Of a stretch of DNA of 60,279 bases, positions 54,910-60,279 are shown in pieces (the stretch's first letter is position 1; the number at the start of each line of letters is the position of its first letter). The position numbers were made by a program, and so were the translations under genes. Source of the stretch: Gemmatimonadota bacterium (GTDB lineage Bacteria > Gemmatimonadota > Gemmatimonadetes > Gemmatimonadales > Gemmatimonadaceae); NCBI GenBank assembly GCA_016874035.1, contig VGVM01000008.1, forward strand, positions 1 to 60,279. The letters are read 5' to 3'. Under the pieces are notes generated by a model. That model searched no databases, had not been told where the DNA came from, and saw only the letters and a program-made list of their open reading frames with translations.

Positions 54910-56550
54910 ATGGGGATGAGCAACGGGACCGACCAGCCGGACAAGCAGCCAGACAAGCAGCCAGGCACGCAGCCCGGGTACGAAGCGTTTGCCGCGCGTG
55001 CGCGCGCCGGCACAATCGTGCCCGTGTGGCGCGATGTGCTGCTCGACCTCGAAACGCCGGTCACGGCGTTCTGGAGGCTGCGTCAGGCCGGTAGCCCGGC
55101 GGAATCGCCATTTGCCTTCCTGCTCGAAAGCGCGCCCGCCGGCAGCGAGGCCTGGGCCCGCTACACGTTTCTCGGCGCAGACGCCTGCGGGGCCTGGCGA
55201 CTGCGGGGTGGCGTGGTCGAGGACTGGAAGCCGGGCGACGGCTGGAGCGGCGCACGGAGGCCTTCGGATCCGATCGCAGACCTTCGCGCCAAGCTGACGG
55301 CGCCCGCGGTGGACGCCGATGCTGAAGCGGGCCCCTTCTGGGGAGGCGCCGTCGGGTACTTCGGCTATGACGTCGTCCGGCACATCGAGCGACTCCCGAA
55401 CGCACCGGCGAGCGGGGCTGACATCAGCGATGCGCTGTTCATGTTCACCCGCACGGTCGTCATGCTGGACAACCTGCGCGGCCGGGCGCGGATCACCTGT
55501 TCCGTGCCGATCACCGACGATGTGTCCCCGGGTGCCCTGCGTGCCGCGTGGAGCGCCGCGCAGCGCGACATTGACGAGGCCGAAGGACGGCTCGGCGGAC
55601 CGGGCGCACCGCCCCCGATGCGGCTCGACCCTGTCGGCGAACCGGCGACGGGAACGAGCTCGCTTTCGCGCGAGGCGTTCGAAGCCGGGGTGCGCCGAAT
55701 CAAGGACTACATCCTCGCGGGCGACTGCTTCCAGGCGCTGCTGGCGCGCCGCATCCGGATGCCGCACGATTTTTCCGCGACCGCACTGTATCGCGCGATC
55801 CGCGTACTCAATCCGTCGCCATACATGTTCCACTTGGCGCTCGATGGCGTTGAAGTCGTCGGCAGTTCGCCGGAACTGCAGGTTCGGGTCATGGACGGCG
55901 AGGCGGTGGTACGGCCGATCGCCGGCACCTGCCCGCGCGGGGCCACGGCCGCCGAGGACACCGCGCTTGGCGAACGCCTGCTCGCGGACGAGAAGGAACG
56001 CGCTGAGCATGTCATGCTCGTGGACCTGGGCCGGAACGACATCGGCCGAGTGGCCGAGTACGGGAGCGTGAAGGTGTCGCAGTTCATGCAGGTGGAACGC
56101 TTCTCGCATGTCCAGCACTTGGTGAGCGAAGTGCGCGGCCGTGTGGGGCGCGATCGCTCTGCGCTGGACGTGTTCCGGGCCACGTTTCCGGCCGGGACGA
56201 TGACCGGGGCGCCCAAGGTCCGGGCGATGGAGATCATTGACGAACTGGAATCAGAGCGGCGCGGCCCGTACAGTGGCGCGCTCGGCTACATCGCATACGG
56301 AGACCGGCGCGCGGACCTGGCCATCACCATCCGCACCTGCGTGATGGCAAACGGCGAGGCGAGCGTCGCCGCGGGCGCCGGCATCGTCGCCGACTCGGAC
56401 CCCGGTCGCGAGTGGGCCGAGACCGAGGTGAAGGCCCGGGCGATGTTGACGGCTGTCGCGCATGCGCGGGCCGCCGAGGACCGCGACGCGGCTGCAGCGG
56501 GTGCCAAGCGGCGGACCAGCGGACCTCGCTACCCTGCCCCCGCCCCCTGA
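54910..56550 (+). CDS. trpE: Anthranilate synthase component I
   Basis: 546 residues from the ATG at 54910; the ATG six bases later is equally good. It converts chorismate to anthranilate using ammonia from a TrpG subunit not found here. The N-terminal tryptophan-binding motif LLES is present in FAFLLESAPAGSEAW. The catalytic domain has NPSPYMFHL, SSPELQVRV, PIAGT (the TrpE rather than PabB form, which has PIKGT), DEKERAEHVMLVDLGRNDIG and FPAGTMTGAPKVRAMEII. The usual Arg of PIAGTRPRG is Cys here. The N-terminus has a DQPDKQPDKQPGTQP repeat. Likely first gene of a transcript with the cyclase gene. Confidence 0.9.
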   Translation: MGMSNGTDQPDKQPDKQPGTQPGYEAFAARARAGTIVPVWRDVLLDLETPVTAFWRLRQAGSPAESPFAFLLESAPAGSEAWARYTFLGADACGAWRLRGGVVEDWKPGDGWSGARRPSDPIADLRAKLTAPAVDADAEAGPFWGGAVGYFGYDVVRHIERLPNAPASGADISDALFMFTRTVVMLDNLRGRARITCSVPITDDVSPGALRAAWSAAQRDIDEAEGRLGGPGAPPPMRLDPVGEPATGTSSLSREAFEAGVRRIKDYILAGDCFQALLARRIRMPHDFSATALYRAIRVLNPSPYMFHLALDGVEVVGSSPELQVRVMDGEAVVRPIAGTCPRGATAAEDTALGERLLADEKERAEHVMLVDLGRNDIGRVAEYGSVKVSQFMQVERFSHVQHLVSEVRGRVGRDRSALDVFRATFPAGTMTGAPKVRAMEIIDELESERRGPYSGALGYIAYGDRRADLAITIRTCVMANGEASVAAGAGIVADSDPGREWAETEVKARAMLTAVAHARAAEDRDAAAAGAKRRTSGPRYPAPAP

Positions 56551-56565
56551 GGGCATATTCCGACC

Positions 56566-58164
56566 GTGACGCTGAAGCTCGCCGGCATCGAGAACGAGTA
56601 CAACTTCGAGTTGCGGCCGCGCACCATGGCAGTGGTTGGGCGGGCGGTGAACTCGGATTGCGCGGTCGTAGACGCCACGGTGTCCCGCCGGCACGCCGAA
56701 CTCGAGGTCCGTGACGACGGAATCCAGCTCAAGGACCTCGGCTCGAGCAACGGTACGTTCGTGAACGGCGTGAAGGTGGACAGCTATTTCGTCGCGCCGG
56801 GCGATACGGTCACGTTCGGGAAGGTCGCGTTCAAGCTGATGCAGCTGGCCCCGCCCGCTGCTGCCCCGCCCCCACCGCCGCCGGCCGCGGCACCGGCCAA
56901 GCCGGGTGCGACGATCGTGCGGCCCGTTGCGGCGCCGTCGGCGGACCTGATCTCCGGAATCGGCCGCCACAGCGGCAGCATCAAGGCCGTGATGGCCGGC
57001 GCCGCCGACCCAGCGGAGAAGGACCGGCAGAAGCTGGCGATCCTGCTCGAGGTGTCGAAGGGCCTCACGCGCGCCACGGACGTGGACGTGCTGCTCAAGA
57101 AGGTCGCCGATTTCGCGTTCGAGATCCTCGAAGCGGACCGCTGCGCAATCCTCCTGCTCGACGACAACCAGCACCTGCTGACGAAGATCGCGCGTGACAA
57201 GCGCGGCGTGGATGCCATGCAGGCGGTGCCGCAGTCCATCGCCCGCATGGCGATTGACGAGAAGTCCGCGATCGTCTCGGAGAATGCCGGTGAGGACACG
57301 CGATTTACCGGCCAGTCAATCCTGATGCAGCGGGTACGATCGGCGATGTGCGTGCCGTTGATCGGCAGCGAGAACAAGGTGCTCGGCGTGCTCTACGTGG
57401 ACAACTTCATGAGCACGCACCAGTTCGGCGAGGCCGACGTGGACTTCGCGATCGCCTTCGGCGGCATCGCGGCGGTCGCGATCGAGAACGGCCAGTTCTC
57501 GGAGCGCATCCGGCAGCAGGCGCTCGTGCGCAGCAACTTCGAGCGGTTCTTCACGCCGCACCTCGCGGCGCGGATCGCCAACAGCGCGGATGCCGTGGAG
57601 CTCGGCGGCGACAAGCGGCGCATCGCGGTGCTGTTCAGCGACATCCGCGGGTTCACGGCGCTCTCGGAGACGATGAACCCGGATGCGATGGCCAAGCTGC
57701 TGACCGAGTACTTCAGCGAGATGGTGGAGTGCGTGTTCCGCCACGGCGGGACGCTCGACAAGTTCATCGGCGACGCGGTGATGGCGCAGTGGGGCGCGCC
57801 GCTCGGCGAGGATGACGACGCCGACCGCGCGATGGCGAGCGCGATGGACATGATGGAAGCGCTCGACAAGCTGAACGAGCACTGGCGGAACCAGGGCCGG
57901 CCGACGCTGGAAATCGGGATCGGCCTGAACATCGGCGATGCGTTCGCGGGCAATATCGGCAGCGAACGGCGGCTTGAGTACACGGTGATCGGCGACACGG
58001 TGAACACGGCGAGCCGCCTGTGCGGTGTGGCGGGGCCCGGTGAGGTCCTGCTCAGCGAAGCGTTCAAGTCGTCGCTGAAGCTGCCGCCGCGCCTCGCGGC
58101 GGTTCCGCCGCTCGAACTCAAGGGCAAGAGCCAGCCGGTGCCCGTGTTCAAGGTGGTGCGCTGA
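56566..58164 (+). CDS. FHA-GAF-class III nucleotide cyclase
   Basis: 532 residues from GTG 56566. An FHA domain (~15-90) carries VGRAVNSDCAVVDATVSRRHAEL and LGSSNGTFVNG, the phosphothreonine-binding motifs. A GAF domain (~165-310) follows. The cyclase homology domain (~340-530) has metal-binding Asp in AVLFSDIRGFTAL, FIGDAVMAQWG and the LEYTVIGDTVNTASRLC segment. It should make cAMP (or cGMP) in response to ligand on GAF and to phosphorylated partner proteins via FHA. A Ser/Thr kinase suitable to modify such a partner is encoded at 405-2264. It starts 15 nt after trpE. Confidence 0.93.
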   Translation: MTLKLAGIENEYNFELRPRTMAVVGRAVNSDCAVVDATVSRRHAELEVRDDGIQLKDLGSSNGTFVNGVKVDSYFVAPGDTVTFGKVAFKLMQLAPPAAAPPPPPPAAAPAKPGATIVRPVAAPSADLISGIGRHSGSIKAVMAGAADPAEKDRQKLAILLEVSKGLTRATDVDVLLKKVADFAFEILEADRCAILLLDDNQHLLTKIARDKRGVDAMQAVPQSIARMAIDEKSAIVSENAGEDTRFTGQSILMQRVRSAMCVPLIGSENKVLGVLYVDNFMSTHQFGEADVDFAIAFGGIAAVAIENGQFSERIRQQALVRSNFERFFTPHLAARIANSADAVELGGDKRRIAVLFSDIRGFTALSETMNPDAMAKLLTEYFSEMVECVFRHGGTLDKFIGDAVMAQWGAPLGEDDDADRAMASAMDMMEALDKLNEHWRNQGRPTLEIGIGLNIGDAFAGNIGSERRLEYTVIGDTVNTASRLCGVAGPGEVLLSEAFKSSLKLPPRLAAVPPLELKGKSQPVPVFKVVR

Positions 58165-58172
58165 GCGCACCA

Positions 58173-58928
58173 GTGGGGCCGCGCGTGCCGCGCGGATACC
58201 GCGAGAGCACGCATCGCGGCACACGGCTCGTCGCGCGTGAGGACGCCCACGACGTGCTCCGCGGGATCCTCGACACTTCGACATTGCACGACTGGGCCGG
58301 ACGGCAGCCGGATGCCAAGGCGATGCGCGGGCGCGGCACGACTTGGGCGACCGCGCTGCCGAGCGGCCTGCGGGTCGCCGTGCGGCATTCGATGCGCGGC
58401 GGGCTGATGGCGCGGCTGAGCCGAGACCTGTTCCTGGGTGGGACGCGCGCGCCGCGCGAGCTGGCGAATGCGCTGCGGTTGGCTGAGGTGGGCGTTCGGA
58501 CGGCGGCGGTGATCGGGTACGCGGAGTATTCGGTGGGAGGCGCGTTCTTTCGGGCCGATGTCGTGACGGAGTTTGTTGAAGGAGTGGACCTGGTGACGGC
58601 GCTGAATGCGCCGGATGCCGCGGTGAAGTCGATCGCGACTGGCGTGGAGGATCTGCTGAGACGACTGGGCCACGCACATGCGGTGCACCCCGACCTGAAC
58701 GCGCGAAACGTGCTGGTGAATCGCAACGAAACTGTCGTCCTCGACGTGGACCGGATCGCGTTTGGAGAACCGAACCAGGCCCGCGCGCAAGCCCTATGCG
58801 CCATGCGCCTGGCGCACTCGCTCCGAAAGCTCCGCGCATCACGTGCGCTGCAGATCAGCGACGGCGCGCTGGCGGAGTTCCTTGCCGTGCAGGGCATCAG
58901 CTCCAGCGACCTGCGTCGCTCCGATTGA
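58173..58928 (+). CDS. KdkA-like sugar (Kdo) kinase
   Basis: 251 residues from GTG 58173, 9 nt after the cyclase stop. The C-terminal half has the Rio/LPS-kinase signature HPDLNARNVLVN (catalytic Asp) and VVLDVDRIAFGE (metal Asp), matching 3-deoxy-D-manno-octulosonic acid kinases, which phosphorylate Kdo in lipid A-core. The Lys that binds ATP would lie in the LRVAVRHSMRG region. Its stop overlaps the glycosyltransferase start (TGATG). This pairing supports an LPS role. Confidence 0.8.
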   Translation: MGPRVPRGYRESTHRGTRLVAREDAHDVLRGILDTSTLHDWAGRQPDAKAMRGRGTTWATALPSGLRVAVRHSMRGGLMARLSRDLFLGGTRAPRELANALRLAEVGVRTAAVIGYAEYSVGGAFFRADVVTEFVEGVDLVTALNAPDAAVKSIATGVEDLLRRLGHAHAVHPDLNARNVLVNRNETVVLDVDRIAFGEPNQARAQALCAMRLAHSLRKLRASRALQISDGALAEFLAVQGISSSDLRRSD

Positions 58929-59992
58929 TGACCACCCGCAACCCAGCCGCCCCCGGCGCCGCCGTCCCGCTCGACCGCGTGCTCGTCGTCATGATGAGCG
59001 CGGTCGGCGACGCGGTCCATGTGCTGCCCGTGCTCGACGCGATCAAGCGCGTGTCGCCGAGGACCCGTGTCACATGGGTGCTGCAGCCCGGCCCGGGGAC
59101 GCTCGTACGCGGCCACCGGCACGTGGACGAGATCGTCGAGTTTGACCGCCGCGCGGGACTGCGGGGATTCCTCGACGTGCGCCGCGTGCTCGCCGCACAC
59201 CCCGCGGATGTCGTGCTGAACCTCCAGGTGTACTTCAAGGCGGGGATCATCACGACGTTCACGCAGGCGCCGGTGAAGCTCGGCTTCGATCGAGCCCGCG
59301 CCCGCGACTTCAACTGGCTGTTCACCACGCATCGCGTGCCGCCACACGCCATGCAGCACGTGCAGGATCAATACTTCGAGTTCGCCCACTGGCTCGGTGT
59401 GCCCACCGACGGCGCCGCATGGCATCTCGGCCCGTGGAATGACGAAGAACGCGCGTGGCAGCGCGAGTTTGCGGCGCGTTTTGACCGCCCGATTGCGCCG
59501 ATCGTGATCGCGACGAGCAAGCCGGAAAAGGACTGGCCCGCTGAGCGCTGGGCGGAGGTGTGTGACGCGCTGTGGCACGACTTCGGGCTGCAGCCGGTGC
59601 TCGTGGGCGGGCGGAGCGACCGCGAACTCGCAGCTGAGGCGATCATCCTCGATCGGGCCACGGTGAAGCCGGCGACCGCGCTCGGCAGCGGACTGCGGCG
59701 GCTCGCGGCGATCCTCGAATCCGGTGCGCTGGTACTCTCGCCGGACACGGGGCCGCTGCACATGACCGTGGCGCTCAGGCGACCCGTGATCTCGCTGATC
59801 GGGTACTCGAATCCCAAGCGTGTGGGCCCGTACCGCTGGTGCGAAGACCTGGTGATTGACGCGTACGGCGAGCCCGGCGAGGACTATCCGATCTCGATGG
59901 AGAACCGGACGGGCCGGATGCCGCGGATCTCGGTTCGTGACGTACTTGAACGCGTGCAGCGCTGGCGCGATCGGTATCGCGCCAGCGCCTGA
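58928..59992 (+). CDS. GT9-family glycosyltransferase (heptosyltransferase-like)
   Basis: 354 residues from the ATG at 58928. N-terminal Rossmann half: VLVVMMSAVGDAVHVLPVLDAIKR, the acceptor-side loop of LPS heptosyltransferases. C-terminal half: PIVIATSKPEKDWPAERWAEV, PVLVGGRSDREL and the nucleotide-sugar motif SPDTGPLHMTVALRRPVISLIG. It probably adds heptose or another sugar to the LPS core. It overlaps the Kdo kinase-like gene, and both imply an LPS-type outer membrane. Confidence 0.9.
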   Translation: MTTRNPAAPGAAVPLDRVLVVMMSAVGDAVHVLPVLDAIKRVSPRTRVTWVLQPGPGTLVRGHRHVDEIVEFDRRAGLRGFLDVRRVLAAHPADVVLNLQVYFKAGIITTFTQAPVKLGFDRARARDFNWLFTTHRVPPHAMQHVQDQYFEFAHWLGVPTDGAAWHLGPWNDEERAWQREFAARFDRPIAPIVIATSKPEKDWPAERWAEVCDALWHDFGLQPVLVGGRSDRELAAEAIILDRATVKPATALGSGLRRLAAILESGALVLSPDTGPLHMTVALRRPVISLIGYSNPKRVGPYRWCEDLVIDAYGEPGEDYPISMENRTGRMPRISVRDVLERVQRWRDRYRASA

Positions 59993-60020
59993 GCACTAGC
60001 CGGTCCTGCCGGCTGGCCCC

Positions 60021-60279
60021 CTACGGGTGACTCAGCTTGTACACATACGCCGCCACCGCCCGGTGCTTCTCCGGCGTCAGCGGCGCGCCGCCGAACGGCG
60101 GCATCATGCTCGAAAACTGCTTGGGCGCCATGACGCCGGTCTCGATCTGCTTGTAGATCGCCGGGAAGCTGCCGTCGCTGTGCAGCCACGTCGTGTCGGT
60201 GAGGTCGGGTGCGGCTGCGCCGGACTTGCCCTTGGGCCCGTGGCAGGCCTGGCACGACGTCGCGCCGATCAACCCGTGG
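60021..60279 (-). CDS. Cytochrome c (partial, N-terminus outside the window)
   Basis: Open from the right edge to TAG at 60021. The heme-binding CxxCH is CQACHG near the visible start, with KQFSSMMPPFGG supplying the distal Met ligand and LTPEKHRAVAAYVYKL as the closing helix. This is a class I monoheme cytochrome c, periplasmic or fused to an oxidase. Convergent with the GT9 gene. Confidence 0.85.
   Translation of the reverse strand, partial: HGLIGATSCQACHGPKGKSGAAAPDLTDTTWLHSDGSFPAIYKQIETGVMAPKQFSSMMPPFGGAPLTPEKHRAVAAYVYKLSHP

Overview
This is a high-GC chromosomal segment from a Gram-negative bacterium, most likely a member of the Gemmatimonadota. That assignment is an inference. It rests on the high GC content, frequent GTG starts, BIG2/Ig-like secreted proteins, a zinc-ribbon Ser/Thr kinase with an extracytoplasmic Ig-like domain, and the gene order; no marker search was run. 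An outer membrane with LPS is supported by a KdkA-like sugar kinase, a heptosyltransferase-family GT9, lipoprotein signals and a probable beta-barrel protein. Almost the whole window is dense housekeeping DNA. I saw no insertion sequence, prophage, CRISPR array or rRNA operon.

Layout: 1-2.3 kb holds the tail of a membrane protein, tRNA-Lys and an Hanks-type kinase. 2.3-7.6 kb holds a GT39-like membrane glycosyltransferase, a secreted cyclophilin and a 955-residue Ig-like lipoprotein. 7.8-12 kb is the classical translation/SRP block, read leftward as ffh-rpsP-rimM-trmD-rplS-rnhB. 12.3-16.8 kb has lon, a DUF445 protein and a DUF2135-type lipoprotein gene broken by an in-frame TAA. 16.8-20.6 kb has a lipoprotein with a metalloprotease motif, a prepilin peptidase, a TrmH-type rRNA/tRNA methyltransferase and an M48 protease. 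20.6-26 kb is a leftward nucleotide-salvage operon: a CpdB-UshA fusion, a small beta-grasp-like protein, adenosine deaminase and purine nucleoside phosphorylase. Together these convert cyclic or 5' nucleotides through adenosine and inosine to hypoxanthine.

26.2-39.8 kb is a phosphate/polyphosphate supercluster. udk-phoB-phoR-ppx and a small cupredoxin read rightward and converge on ppk-phoU-pstB-pstA-pstC-pstS and pit-DUF47, which read leftward. It unites sensing (PhoBR, PhoU), high-affinity (PstSCAB) and low-affinity (Pit) uptake, and polyphosphate synthesis and breakdown (Ppk, Ppx). 40-48 kb is a protein-quality block: dnaK, htrA, tRNA-Leu, tig, clpP, clpX and engB. 48-52.5 kb has a secreted unknown, a hexapeptide acyltransferase, a NUDIX hydrolase and a PilB-type ATPase fused to a receiver domain. 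52.7-60.3 kb has a probable outer-membrane protein, trpE, an FHA-GAF-nucleotide cyclase, the KdkA-like kinase, the GT9 enzyme and a partial cytochrome c.

The observations most worth a second look are these: the in-frame stop that separates a lipoprotein signal from its DUF2135 body; the PilB-receiver fusion; the CpdB-UshA fusion with its small beta-grasp partner; the inverted-repeat-bounded CAA-rich element between ffh and lon; and a family of short ACCGA/GGTC-rich spacer repeats found next to several unrelated genes.
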